DNA of 64,000 nucleotides from Silene conica (GCA_029255685.2 CM055319.2:25081568-25145567); one strand, 5' to 3'. Positions 20,718 through 32,694 are shown, counted from the first letter of the stretch. Notes: generated from the letters alone by a model not told the origin. Made by a program: numbers and translations.

Positions 20718-22258
20718 ATTTTGAGGTCGTAATACTAGACATATAATTGAAACGATTCTATATTAAACTTGATGAAATAAAGAAGGTTACGCTATCATAT
20801 AGTGAGGGTTCATACTCATACCATACGCCTACTGTTCATGTTACTAAGGTCATATCAGGGTGTCACGTGGTCACATCACATAATTCACATTTGATTAAAC
20901 TTTTCTATGAAACTTTCATATCTCACAATTTCACCAACTAAACATTCTACAGCTACTTACAAGAGTCATAATTAAATAACAGCTAGCTAACGTGCGAGCG
21001 ATTAAATTTTTTTAGAGAATATAAGGATTAACTAATCGTAGGAAAAGAATCGAAAGCATATCTCAAGGGAATTATTTAATACCATTTTCATAACTCAATC
21101 GGTCTGAACAAGGACTTTACAGCAATTAAATAGAAAACTAGGCAACTCCCAAGAATCACAACTAATTAACGACTCATTAAGATTTTACATGGCTTATCAT
21201 CTTGAAAACGTAAACGCATATTCTGAACAGTAGAGGTGGAATTATGCATAAACAATAACCAAGTTTTAAATGATTTCTTTTACAAAAAGATGGGCCAAAA
21301 CGGGACTGTGCAGTAACAATCTGACCACTGTCAACTAAAAGATTTATTTCTCTCAAAATATAACTCCTATTATCATAAAAAAAAAAGCATTGTAAACCCA
21401 ACTCAAGGGGTTATCATACATAAAATTTTCATACTCAAATATGGAGCACATTTAATATGACAGTTCGTACAAACAAGGTAACATTCTAAAAGTTTATTTA
21501 AAATTTTGGTTCTGTTACAATTCACATTACTACTTCGAAACTCAACCATTCATCTTCCGAAACGCGTTGAGGTATCATATAAAGCATGGACATTGCACCA
21601 TATTAATATTCATTCCTCATTCCAACTTTAATCGTCATCTAGAGCACAGTCAAGATTTCGAGAAACCAACCAAACACTCAATACTTGTACACATATATAC
21701 GAATGTAACACATAACTACATGTCATTTATGGCTTGGGGCAACACATTCCGCATATCACTAGACAGGGATTACTAAATTATATAAGTCTGATCATTCATG
21801 TTCAAATACCAACAATATATTACATAGATACGATAGTCATTCAATTCCAGATAATCGTATGAACACTTCAAAATATCAAAATCGTATGATCACATCACTC
21901 TAACCATGGCCCAACAAATACAACTCCCAAACTCTGATAATTTCAATTTAATCATCATATAAATCCACAGTTCATATTGCACATATCCTTAATCAGAACT
22001 CACATATGACTTACCTCGTTCTTCTCCTGCAAGAACGTTAGCACAATATAACCAGGTCACTATATAGTCTACCCCACTCTTCAATTACTCTCTTTGGGTT
22101 CCCGAGACAGAACAGAAAGGGCCTAGGTTTGGTGTGAGGGGGCCCCTAACTCATCCCGTTCCTTTTTGGGGCTCCTATCAGTTTCATCTCGGGGTTCATT
22201 TTATTAGACTCTTCCTACGTTCATTATCATATATTTATTTTAGGCCTAAGGATCGTTC
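20718..22258 (-). other. Internal non-coding region of E
   Basis: About 1.5 kb without a convincing ORF on either strand. Next to the primer site the element strand carries a moderately GC-rich leader; the rest is AT-rich. A short segment near 21,514-21,545 (CTGTTACAATTCAC then CGAAACTC) resembles the LTR-internal boundary of family A and could mark a further buried LTR end, but I cannot support that further. Confidence 0.45.
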
Positions 22259-22270
22259 GCTCTGATACCA
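22259..22270 (-). promoter_or_regulatory. Primer binding site of E (initiator tRNA-Met)
   Basis: The element strand reads TGGTATCAGAGC, three bases inside the LTR. It sets the orientation of E as minus. Confidence 0.85.
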
Positions 22271-22674
22271 CTTTGTAACACCCCGATTTATTAAGGAGCC
22301 TTTAGCAAGAAATCCTCGGTAAATTGAGCTGTTACCATCTCGGAATATCCGAGGTAGTGGATAACAAAGTAAACCAAACCAAAGTACTTTATATAAAGAC
22401 TGATAAAATTTAAACTTTGGTGTGACAAATACTACACAGCGGAAATAAAGTACAACTGATAACTACAAAGTATGTGATCTACATCTAAGTCGGTCCATCC
22501 AAGTGCTTACGCCATCCCATGCTCCCACAGCATCATCTTTCCTGTCAAAACTGCTCCCCATCACGGATCATCACAGGTGTCACACGAATACACAGGGTCA
22601 ACCACGAGGTTGAGTAGAGGAAAAGTAAACAACCAAACATTATTATAAATAGAGATTCAATCATCCCCACACTG

Positions 22675-22846
22675 AATCACAAGACCCATTAACTCCGCAC
22701 CGATCACAAGGCCCATTAACTCCGCACCGATCACAAGGCCCATTAACTCCGCACCGATCACAAGGCCCATTAACTCCGCACCGATCACAAGGCCCATTAA
22801 CTCCGCACCGATCACAACGCCCATAAACTCCGCACCGATCACAACG
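22675..22846 (-). repeat. Six 27-base tandem repeats in the E LTR
   Basis: The unit contains CATTAACTCCGCACCGATCA and recurs at about 22,686, 22,713, 22,740, 22,767, 22,794 and, with changes, 22,822. Copies are nearly identical, so the array expanded recently or is being homogenised. Confidence 0.9.
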
Positions 22847-23254
22847 TACCTCAGAAAGATATAAATGAATAGTTCATATAACAATCATATTATAGCATAA
22901 GATAAACATGGTAATCACCAAATATCAACAGAATGCTCAACACTATAATCACAGTAATTTCCACTACCTCAAATTGCAGAAGTACAGTCAATCACAAGCT
23001 TGCTAGAAGTGTTCCCCGCGAAAACCGTCACCTAAACATGTATAGGTAACGAATTAATAAACTTCCCGAACCCCCATAAGTCAACTTACATTTACTATAA
23101 ATAGTAACCCTCTATAAGTGGAATGTTTCCAAAAATGGAAACTTTCCCGAAGTAGAAACTTTCTTAAAACATTAATTCCCGACTCATAGACTTCAACTAA
23201 TTACGACCTTTAAAACAATTAACATTATTAACATAGCTTAAGTATTATTAAAAT

Positions 23255-23455
23255 CTACTAAGCATATAATAATAAAACATTATTAACAATAATAATACTA
23301 ATCATCATAATACAAAATAATAATAATAATAATAATATACTACTTGTAATATAATAATAATAATATAATAATATAATAATATAATGTAATAATGTAATAA
23401 TATAATATAGTAGTATAGTACGTACTACGTAGTAACTACTACTACTATTATCCAC
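23255..23455. repeat. AAT/TAA microsatellite region
   Basis: A run of TAA and TAATA units with interruptions inside the E LTR. Confidence 0.9.
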
Positions 23456-24542
23456 ACAAAACCCCGACAAACACACTTCCGCGTACCCAGCCCCTCCAAA
23501 CACCACGCTGCACCCCTACTCCCCGCCGACAACCACCGTGTAACACCTTTGCTATTACCGACAACCAGCCACCCTTCCGACAACCTCCGGCGAGGTGAAC
23601 CAAGGCCCCTACCAGGCCAGATTCCTCACCCAACCACCGTAAACCCAACTACCTTACTCCCTGTCGACACTACTACTAACCCGACATCACCCGAAACACC
23701 GCCCTTACCGCCCTGACATCTGACTCTTACACAACGGTGGTACCACCGCGTCGACCTCCCCCGAGTCAACGGTGGTACCATCCCCACACCCCTGCACTAC
23801 GCGCAAAACCCAAAACCGAGACACACAGGGAATGCGACCGTCCCTTTTACACCGACAAAACGGACCGTACACCACCGAAACGCTCTTTCCCACCCCAATA
23901 ACCAACCTTAGTCACCACCACAACTCGACTCCATGGATGACTCACAACGACAGACACAAAATAAGACAAAACGAAAGCGAACGGCGGACCATACCTCACG
24001 TTTGTCTGAAAGGGACCTGAAAGCTCTCTGAAACGTCCCTAAGCACTGCCGACACCACCTCTCTCTCTCACTCGCGTTCTGGCTGCTGTCGTTGCCAAGG
24101 CACGAGGGTAGGTTTCCTCTTTGGATATTAGGGTTTAGCGTGGTGAAGGGCGTCCGTTGTTTTGGCAAAAAGAGTGTAGGGTTTGTGTAGTGTGTTGGGT
24201 CACGTAAAGGCCCAACGTTAATATTAACTTACGTACCCGACTTCCCATACAACCTTCGTCTTAATTACTACGAACCAACCTCCACGCGATGTATAAAATA
24301 ATATAACGCGTAGCCCTATATTAGTTTAGTCAATATACGATAATATAATATAGAACTTATAATATTATCTCGCGTTAACTTATAATATAAGTCTCGGGTT
24401 AATTTATAATATAACAACCCGAGTCTAACAAAAAAGGTGAGGTATAACATATTCAATAAATTAATTATCGAATACTAATGTTCAAATACGGTCAATACGT
24501 AAAATTAACAATAAAAGTCATACTAAAATACGAGGTATTACA

Positions 24543-24660
24543 AGGTGTGACTTTTAGGATCCAGTTGATCACCCCCATCTGTATGACAATAACGTCAAAC
24601 TTCTAGCAAGCCAACCGTTATCGATAAACAGTAATCAATTGATTATAATACCAAGTATAC
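24543..24660 (-). repeat. D 3' LTR, distal fragment
   Basis: Read on the minus strand this matches the H LTR at about 58,836-58,957, for example TAGAAGTTTGACGTTA and AGTCACACCT. It continues the D LTR fragment at 47,333-47,403. The two are separated by C, whose target duplication tatac lies at 24,656-24,660 and 47,333-47,337. At 24,543 the LTR is cut by E. Confidence 0.85.
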
Positions 24661-25166
24661 TGATAACCGGCGTTGAGCGCGTCAAAGATAAAAAAATTAT
24701 TCCTAAACTGAAACTATAGATAGTGAAAGTCAGGGTCGAACCACAAGGAGGACTGGGAGTGTTAGTCGTTTTAGGTCTATGTCTTAGGGTAACAATTTGG
24801 GGATTTGTTGATTGGTGTTTGAATTGTCACTAAATCTAGCAATAAAAACAAGAACAAGACTGAAATAAAGCTGCGAATAAACTATGGTAAAAGAGATGTT
24901 AGGATGATTGGGTCGTTATAACTATGATGGTAGACGGTCTAGGTCAACAGGTATTATAGTCGTGTAAGGGATATAAAAAATCCTTTTGGTCTATGCTATC
25001 TAATAGCTCCTTTCAGCCTATACTATTAGTTCCTAGGTCTCACAAGTACTAGGTGTCAACAATATAGGTGATTCCTAATGTCTAGGTCACATACCATTTG
25101 GCCTTAGTAACCTAGCTGTCTTAAAACGTTAACTAACGGCCTTCCCTAAACTTTTGATCCCGGGTT
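24661..25166 (-). repeat. C 3' LTR, piece 1
   Basis: It starts TGATAACCGG and matches the C 5' LTR start at 45,679 (TGATACCCG). It ends in GGGTT, the target duplication of the A1/A2 element (25,162-25,166 and 34,366-34,370). No coding region. Confidence 0.85.
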
Positions 25167-25696
25167 TGTAAAACCCCTCGCGAAAGCGGAAATATAAACA
25201 TACAAAAGTACTAAAAATGCAGCGGAATTAAAACTTTTTAAAAGATAAAACAACATGCGAGAAGTCTTAAACTGAAACAGAAACTGAAACTGAAACCAAA
25301 ATAGATAAGTAACGGTTATAAGTACTGAAATAAAATATATACACAGCCTGGGATGGAACATCCCTACAGGCACCAAAACATAAAGTATCAAAAGTCTAAC
25401 AGTCTAGCTAACGATAGGGTATAAGTCATATGATGAAGGATCATCACTCGCTAGCCCTCCTGTGACCCCATCTCCAACCTGCATGTACCTACATACATGA
25501 AAACATGTACGCCACAATCAGTGGGGAGTGACTAGAGTTCTCCTTGCCAACTTTTGTGACAACACGTAACACATAATACAATACAGAATACTCCACATAT
25601 AACAACATGTGAAGCATAAACATCTCATCAACTGATATCATACTATCATGCGATTCCAATGCACGGCTCTCAACCAACTTCATAAACCGTTAGGAA

Positions 25697-25737
25697 GGAG
25701 AGCCGGTCTCCCTACTGGTTACCCAGTCGGGGGGTCT
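25697..25737 (-). repeat. Left bracket module of the A1 array
   Basis: GGAGAGCCGGTCTCCCTA followed by CTGGTTACCCAGTCGGGG. Its partner on the other side of the array is at 26,538-26,580. Confidence 0.75.
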
Positions 25738-25879
25738 TTCAATCCAACTATTTATGAAACCGAACTAAGAGTCATTCAATGCCTTGGATGATTAAACCAT
25801 AACTCAAATAAACATCATTAACTCATCATGCATATCTGACACTGTACCATCATCAAGGCAAGCAGATAAAACATTCATA

Positions 25880-26442
25880 ACACTAGCAATGGGTCCAGAG
25901 GTGAGCTTAACACATATCCCATTACTACACAATGTCGGGTCCAGAGGTGAGCTTAACACATATCCCAACATACAATTCAAGTAAAGGGTCCAGAGGTGAA
26001 CTTAACACATATCCCTAAACTTACAATTCAAGTAAAGGGTCCAGAGGTGAACTTAACACATATCCCTAAACTTACACAACATGAAAAGCGTCCAGAGGTG
26101 AACTTAACACATATCCCTAATCATCCAAAAGCAACGGGTCCAGAGGTGAGCTTAACACATATCCCGATGCTACAAACAAGTATTGGGTCCAGAGGTGAGC
26201 TTAACACATATACCAATACACAGCTACCGCACAACGGGTCCAGAGGTGAGCTTAACACATATCCCGTGTACGACAACCGATCACGTGTCAGGTCCAGAGG
26301 TGAGCTTAACACATATCCTGACACGCCCAAGCAAAACACGTAACGGGTCCATAGGTGAGCTTAACACATATCCCGTCACGCGACATATAAAACACATGGT
26401 GGGTCCAGAGGTGAGCTTAACACATATCCCACCACGCGACAA
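25880..26442 (-). repeat. Array of eleven core-plus-arm hairpin units (A1)
   Basis: Same architecture as at 680-1,192, with one extra AAGTAAAGGG-type unit. The first core starts at 25,891 and the last at 26,401. Examples of arms: GTATTGGG on the left of the seventh unit; GTGTCAGG with CCTGACAC; and in the last unit GGTGGG with CCCACC, where A0 has AATGGG with CCCATC. One core is damaged (GCGTCC for GGGTCC), and one right end reads ATACC for ATCCC. Confidence 0.9.
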
Positions 26443-26537
26443 ACAATGTAACCATTAACATCCAAGGTAGAAACTAACCTCTAGCTCTAACTTCTTAAAC
26501 CACTAGTCAACACTTAATTGATCCCGGGAACTAAGAC

Positions 26538-26580
26538 GAGGGAGAACCGGTTTCCCTTTCGGTTACCCGACCGGGGGGTC
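26538..26580 (-). repeat. Right bracket module of the A1 array
   Basis: GAGGGAGAACCGGTTTCCC followed by TTTCGGTTACCCGACCGGGG. It is in the same orientation as the module at 25,697-25,737, so the array lies between direct repeats. Confidence 0.75.
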
Positions 26581-26734
26581 TCTATCCTCACTCTATTCCC
26601 GAACCCAATATAGTGTTGCCCATCCTCCGGGGACCTCAAATATATATATCACGGGTATACAGAACGAGTTTCAATCAAAACCGATCAACCGTTTAAAAGT
26701 TACACGCGAAAACAACCCAAAACAGCCTTCAGGG

Positions 26735-27147
26735 ATCCCCAGCCGGTTGGCAGGCAGCCGGTCGGCTGGCTGGTGATCCTTCAGCCTATGTCTTTGATGA
26801 AATCAACCCAAAACACAAAGGACTCCCAGCCGGTCGGCAGGCAGCCGGTCGGCAGGCAGCCGGTCGGCCGGCTGGGAACCCATAAACTAAGCCTTCGCAA
26901 AACTCGTATCCATCCCCACATGTACTCCCAGCCGGCTGGCAGGCGGCCGGTCTGCCGGCTGGGCTCCCATCTTCCCTATGTTCTTCGTACAACGCAACAT
27001 ACGCACATGTGACTACCAGCCGGTCGGCAGGCAGCCGGTCGGCCGGCTGGCAGTCCCAAGGCTTAAATTCATCAAATTCGCAGAATTTCATAAGACGCTC
27101 CCAGCCGGTCGACCGGCGGCCGGTCGGTCGACCGGCTCAGAGAGCCT
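26735..27147 (-). repeat. GC-rich CCAGCCGG hairpin modules (A1)
   Basis: Five modules near 26,740, 26,827, 26,930, 27,016 and 27,102. Each begins CCAGCCGG and four end CCGGCTGG or CGGCTGG; the fifth ends GACCGGCTCAG. Outer arms lengthen the stem in some, such as GACT before and AGTC after the fourth. The second module carries an extra internal GGCAGGCAGCCGGTC copy compared with A2. Confidence 0.8.
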
Positions 27148-28113
27148 GTTCTAAAATCGGGATTTTCTAATCAATAACAAACTTCATAAATCGACACCAA
27201 AACTCAAGCATTGCTACAATTGATGTTTACCCAACACTATAAGTCATCCAATACAACTTATCTATCAGCAAACAAGTCCCATAACAATCCTCAAACGAAT
27301 TTAACAAGTATTCGTCGCAAAATGTGAAAAACTGAAAATGAACTTAAGAACATATAACAACATCTTAAAGCATGAATTCTTCACATATTAAACATCCTAA
27401 ACATATTACTAAGTCCTTTGAGCAATGAACATTAACAAAATCAGAAACTAACATAAGAATCACAACAAAAGTGCTAATATACACATAAAGGCCGAGTTAT
27501 CTCATTATCGTCACCTTTCAAGCGATTCCGGCTAAAGATCCTCCTCAACCAAGTAGCTATCAACCTCTGGATCGTCTAAGCCCACTCCTACAAACATAGA
27601 AAACGGATTTAGGACAGAAAACGATTCCTTACAAAATGGACAGATTTTTCGAAGTGAAAGAAATGAAAAACTAAAGTGATAGATGGCTTGGAAATTGAAT
27701 GAGGATTCCGAAAATGTTATTGTTACCTTGATTTGATCGACGGAAGATGAAGAAAAGCTTGAAAAGGGATGAATAAAAATGGAGGTTTGAGAGAGTTTGA
27801 AGTTACTGTAAAAAAATGATTTCTTGGGGATGAAGATGTCGATGAAAGGCTTTAAAAGGTACAAGGGTTGTCCTTTCCGTCACATGTAAAACGGGTTCGG
27901 ATTTTTGGGACGGGTTTGAGTTGTGAAATAACTTGCCAAGCTTATATTCGTCTTAAGGACTTAAGGTTCTTAAGACGGATCTTACTCATTATAAAAATAT
28001 TTCACGATACATAAATAAATTATTTTCCGTTAGGTTATTAAAATATTATTTTATTACTTAAAATAAATCTTAAAAGCCTTTAAATATAAGTCACGAAAAT
28101 ACGGGATGTTTCA

Positions 28114-31100
28114 ATCACCCAATCTTCAAAAAGTTTCGTCCTCGAAACTCGAAAGTAGAAGTAAGTACGAAAACAACTAAAACTTTCAAAATGAACCAGC
28201 GGGTCATGACAACTCAAAACTTAATCTTCCAAAAGGTTTTTAAGGAGCAAAAGGTTTCGAGGCACAAGTCTTGTCAATGGACGTTGGGATCCTCGTTACG
28301 TATTCGAGAGTCCGACATTCCAAATCTGAGACAAGTCCCAAAATTTTGTTCAAATAAAGCTCAAAATTAGATTGATTCGGTGTTGACAAGCACAGTACAG
28401 GCTATCAGACGTCTCTAATAACAAGTCCTAGTGGCAGTCAACGCTGAAATCCGGCAAAATTGCAAAACGTTACGTTTCTTAAAACCAAGTTTTCCTTCAA
28501 ATAAACCATTAGTCTCAAATTCTTGAAAAAGTAACATTGAAACAATGACTAACAGTTGCTTCTAACGGGAGGGAAAGCAGTTTCAAATTCACAAAACAAT
28601 TAAGCTCTTTCCAAAAACAGTGGATTTAAAGTTAACAAATGGGAAAACAAGTTTCAAAACCGACATTTGAGAGCGCGAGAACAAATGCAGAGCTTACTTT
28701 CAACATGAAGGATTAGAGGTTTCAAGCCTTGCGGCTGTCAGAACACCAAAAAAGAGGGTTGAAGGAACGGAACAACCAGGTTGAAGGTTAAAGAAGACGC
28801 TAACCTTTGCCAAACATGGGTACACTAACCTCTCAATCCATAATCAAAGCATCAATACAACGACTCCTAGTATATCCCAAGAAGGACACTTCAAGTGATC
28901 TTTAGGCTCTCAATGGTTTCACGATCCCTCTTACCATTATCTCCTCCACAGAACAAGGCATTCCTCAATAAGAAGCCCTCCAACACGCTGAACCGGAACT
29001 CTACTACCACAACAACGAACTTCAGAACCCCAGATACGGTACTCCCTATCCTATACCTAAATTTTGACAGTTCGATTCAAGCATACCTATTTCACAAGGT
29101 TCGATATCTTAAATTCCCATATTTCTTTATCACAATGAACATTCAATACAAGATCTTACAAAGGTAACGACTTCTAAATCCTCTGGTTTCAACCATCTAC
29201 CAACAATATACATCTCAAAGAAAGTTCCAAAGAAGTAACAACTTTCACTCTTATAGGTTCCATCAGACCTAGACATTCACATTCCGAGATTCCTCAATTG
29301 ATATGTATGAACACCTATAAGTTTCAATTTTCTACTCTACGATTACTTCAAACATCAACGGTTACCTGTCATTACATCAATAGACAAATGCCGAGGTTCC
29401 ATAAGTAACTCACGGTCAACACTCAGTCAGTTCTAGAAGTCCACTTGTAAATGTCTCAATATTCATACGCCGTTACCAATAACTCTCGCTCCTCAAGTCT
29501 GGTCCCCTTTTTTTTTTTTGCATTACAAAGATTCCTCAGGATTAAGTAGCACTAACTTACCTCATTCAACCAATCGACCACATCATCATTATCCAAGGTA
29601 CATTCCTCTAAATTCACCTAGATCTCCAAGCATTATATTCAAATCCTCAAATGGTACTCCAAACTCTACAAATACCACTTACACGCCGACCCATCCTACA
29701 AGGAACTCTCAAGACGGTACACTATTCAACATTGCCCGAACGCAATTCTCACCAACTCTCTCAACAAAATCATGACAACACAGAACTAAGCATTCCTCAA
29801 GGCATGTATCTCTACCCCGAGAACAGGTCGATCTCGCCACTAATCTAAATGAAAAGGAACAAGGCTCACGGAAGAAGAGATGAGATACGAACCTCAGAGA
29901 CAAACACGATACAGATTCCGAGAGAGTCATAAGAAAACGACTCGAGGAACAACGAGATGACAAGGTAAGAAACTTTAGGCTATGGACTCCAATAAAATTG
30001 AAGCCATGATCAGAAGGAGAAGTAAAGGAGAAGAAGGGAGAGAAGCGACATGAAGTAACGATTACGGAAATTTCCCAAGGTGCGGGTCTCTCACTATTCT
30101 CACGGGGTTCTCACTTCTTACTTTCCAAATCAAGTCACTCAATTATCGGTTCTCACGAACAATTCATCCAACGATTTCTATACCCTAATCTTCTAAACTT
30201 TAAACGATGTCCTCATTATAACCACCTATTCCCAAAAGTTTGAGATGGCACATCTCTGCTAGTTCCTCAAATGACAATTCAATAACACATTCAGGTCACC
30301 ACCCTCATGTCATATACACTTTACTTACCTCACTGTCCCCCAGATAACAATTCTTAAATCATCAAGTTTTTCCGAACTTTCCTCCCCCAATGACTTACTT
30401 TATTCCATTCACAAACTGGTGGTGCATCCTCAGGTTTCCTTTAAGTTCTTCAATAGAAGAACGCTAAGATCCATTAAATAACCCAAGGCCAGATAACGAT
30501 TCACTTCTTCCCAGTTTAAATCATAAATTTTTCGAGTACTCAACTATTATAGCCAATGATTCGTATTCCTCAACAACGGACCTTTCTCAGCTCAGTCACT
30601 CACCTAAGTCAAGTGATACTAACTCACCTTAATCCTCTATTATTCATCATTAGCATCTTATGGCCATCCTCTCAGGTCGCTCTATATCCTCAAGCATCTT
30701 ATCTAACTCCTTAAACAGTACTCCTCAACTCACAAATTTTCATAACCTAAGCATGGTTCTCAAGATTAAGCTCCGCAGAATACTAGGTATACAACTCAAC
30801 CTTCAAGCAAGTACCCTATCGCTCACTTTCACTCTCCCAATTGGATAGACAACTAGACACTTGGATCATCAAAACATGTCTCTCGATACCACCTAAGTTT
30901 TTCCTCAAATAACAATCTTCTCATCTCTCGGAATTACTATTATGCTGGGACTAGTTTCACAAAATTCTACAAAAGGAAAATTACCTACCAGGAACCTTGA
31001 GAAAGTAAGCAACAAGGTTAAGTTGAAAAGGTATGAAGATCAGTTCAAGTAAGGTAGACAAATATTCTAAAAGAAGGACGTGCATCCAGAGTTATCGAAA

Positions 31101-31405
31101 AAGGTGATGCACAAAGAAAGAGAAGTATCTTCAAGGCTCAGAAGCATTCTCCAATAGCAGCATGAATCTTCTATCTTCGGTAGAAACTCAGGTCTCCATC
31201 GCCAAATGTATACGCCCACGGTTCGTCGATTGAAAGATATAAAAGTAAAATCAATGACAATCAACAAACACGTTAGAGCCTAACATAAGCAATCACAAAG
31301 CAGACTACAATATAAGTCCTTAAATCTACCCAATCTCTCATTCATTATTCGATTATATGGTCAAGTTAAGGTTGGGGGTCACATGAGTGCGTCGGGAGCA
31401 ATAAT
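28114..31405 (-). other. Non-coding interior of the A1/A2 element
   Basis: No ORF over about 90 codons is plausible and no retroelement domain is visible in any frame. Base composition is skewed on the plus strand towards A, C and T with few G. The polypurine tract lies at the low-coordinate end (element strand TTTTTGAAGATTGGGTGAT, about 28,114-28,134). A pure T run is at 29,511-29,519. I recognise nothing else. Confidence 0.7.
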
Positions 31406-31417
31406 GCTCTAATACCA
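31406..31417 (-). promoter_or_regulatory. Degenerate primer binding site of A1/A2
   Basis: The element strand reads TGGTATTAGAGC, one change from the initiator tRNA-Met consensus, two bases inside the 5' LTR. The sequence after it (CTCCCGACGCACTCATGTGA) is shared with A' at 57,171-57,190, showing that both have the same leader. Confidence 0.85.
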
Positions 31418-32132
31418 ACTATAAAACCCCTCGCGAAAGCGGAAATATAAACATACAAAAGTACTAAAAATGCAGCGGAATTAAAACTTTTTAAAAGATA
31501 AAAAAACATGCGAGAAGTCTTAAACTGAAACAGAAACAGAAACTGAAACCAAAATAGATAAGTAACGGTTATAAGTACTGAAATAAAATATATACACAGC
31601 CTGGGATGGGACATCCCTACAGGAACCAAAACATAAAGTATCAAAAGTCTAACAGTCTAGCTAACGATAGGGTATAAGTCATATGATGAAGGATCATCAC
31701 TCGCTAGCCCTCCTGTGACCCCATCTCCAACCTGCATGTACCTACATACATGAAAACATGTACGCCACAATCAGTGGGGAGTGACTAGAGTTCTCCTAGC
31801 CACCTTTTGTGACAACACGTAACACATAATACAATACATAATACTCCACATATAACAACATGTGAAGCATAAACATCTCATCAACTGATATCATACTATC
31901 ATGCGATTCCAATGCACGGCTCTCAACCAACTTCATAAACCGTTAGGAAGGAGAGCCGGTCTCCCTACTGGTTACCCAGTCGGGGGGTCTTTCAATCCAA
32001 CTATTTATGAAACCGAACTAAGAGTCATCCAATGCCTTGGATAATTAAACCATAACTCAAATAAACATCATTAACTCATCATGCATATCTGATATTGTAC
32101 CATCATCAAGGCAAGCAGATAAAACATTCATA

Positions 32133-32694
32133 ACACTAGCAATGGGTCCAGAGGTGAGCTTAACACATATCCCATTACTACACAATGTCGGATCCAGAGG
32201 TGAGCTTAACACATATCCCAACATACAATTCAAGTAAAGGGTCCAGAGGTGAACTTAACACATATCCCTAAACTTACAATTCAAGTAAAGGGTCCAGAGG
32301 TGAACTTAACACATATCCCTAAACTTACACAACATGAAAAGGGTCCAGAGGTGAACTTAACACATATCCCTAATCATCCAAAAGCAATGGGTCCAGAGGT
32401 GAGCTTAACACATATCCCGATGCTAAAAACAAGTATTGGGTCCAGAGGTGAGCTTAACACATATCCCAATACACAGCTACCGCACAACGGGTCCAGAGGT
32501 GAGCTTAACACATATCCCGTGTACGACAACCGATCACGTGTCAGGTCCAGAGGTGAGCTTAACACATATCCTGACACGCCCAAGCAAAACACGTAACGGG
32601 TCCAGAGGTGAGCTTAACACATATCCCGTCACGCGACATATAAAACACATGGTGGGTCCAGAGGTGAGCTTAACACATATCCCACCACGCGACA
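32133..32694 (-). repeat. Array of eleven hairpin units (A2)
   Basis: The partner of the A1 array in the other LTR of the same element. The first core starts at 32,144 and the last ends near 32,682. Changes between A1 and A2 are few: the damaged GCGTCC core of A1 is GGGTCC here, ATACC is ATCCC, and the second core reads GGATCC. Confidence 0.9.

Larger units (their letters stand above)
20318..24542 (-). mobile_element. Element E, 5' LTR and part of the internal region
   Basis: On the minus strand the order is a 2,269 bp LTR (24,542-22,274), a tRNA-Met primer site, then internal sequence to about 20,318. LTR ends TGTAATACC and GGGTGTTACA are of chromovirus type, but no coding domain confirms the family. 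The LTR end at 24,542 abuts the interior of the D LTR, so E was inserted into D. The 3' half of E and its second LTR are not in the window or have been replaced by G. What replaced them is inference. Confidence 0.7.
22274..24542 (-). repeat. 5' LTR of E
   Basis: It starts TGTAACACCCCG in plus view and ends GGTATTACA. It contains a 27-base tandem repeat (22,675-22,846), an AAT-type microsatellite (about 23,255-23,455) and then a GC-rich stretch (about 23,460-24,200) without a credible ORF. No second copy of this LTR is in the window. Confidence 0.8.
25167..28113 (-). repeat. 3' LTR of A1/A2
   Basis: 2,947 bp, from TGTAAAACCCC to GGGATGTTTCA in plus view; the last bases were probably TTACA originally. 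It carries the bracket modules (25,697-25,737 and 26,538-26,580), the hairpin array between them and the GC-rich modules (26,735-27,147). The remainder, 27,150-28,113, is AT-rich without genes. Confidence 0.92.

Noticed and set aside
22657..22884. 75-codon ORF with MGLVIGAEL repeats
   Set aside because: It is a translation of the 27-base tandem repeat of the E LTR, whose unit length is a multiple of three.
23448..24168. GC-rich stretch with several short ORFs in the E LTR
   Set aside because: ORFs overlap on both strands, are short, and show no domain or start context. I treat the stretch as LTR sequence.
27532..27864. 110-codon minus ORF, repeated at 33,784-34,116
   Set aside because: It is present in both LTRs at the same place, low-complexity Ser/Phe-rich, with no domain, and is broken in the related LTR A0. 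Most likely a chance ORF in the LTR.
29518..29963. Short ORFs in the A1/A2 interior
   Set aside because: All are under 90 codons with biased composition caused by the strand asymmetry, and none has a recognisable motif.
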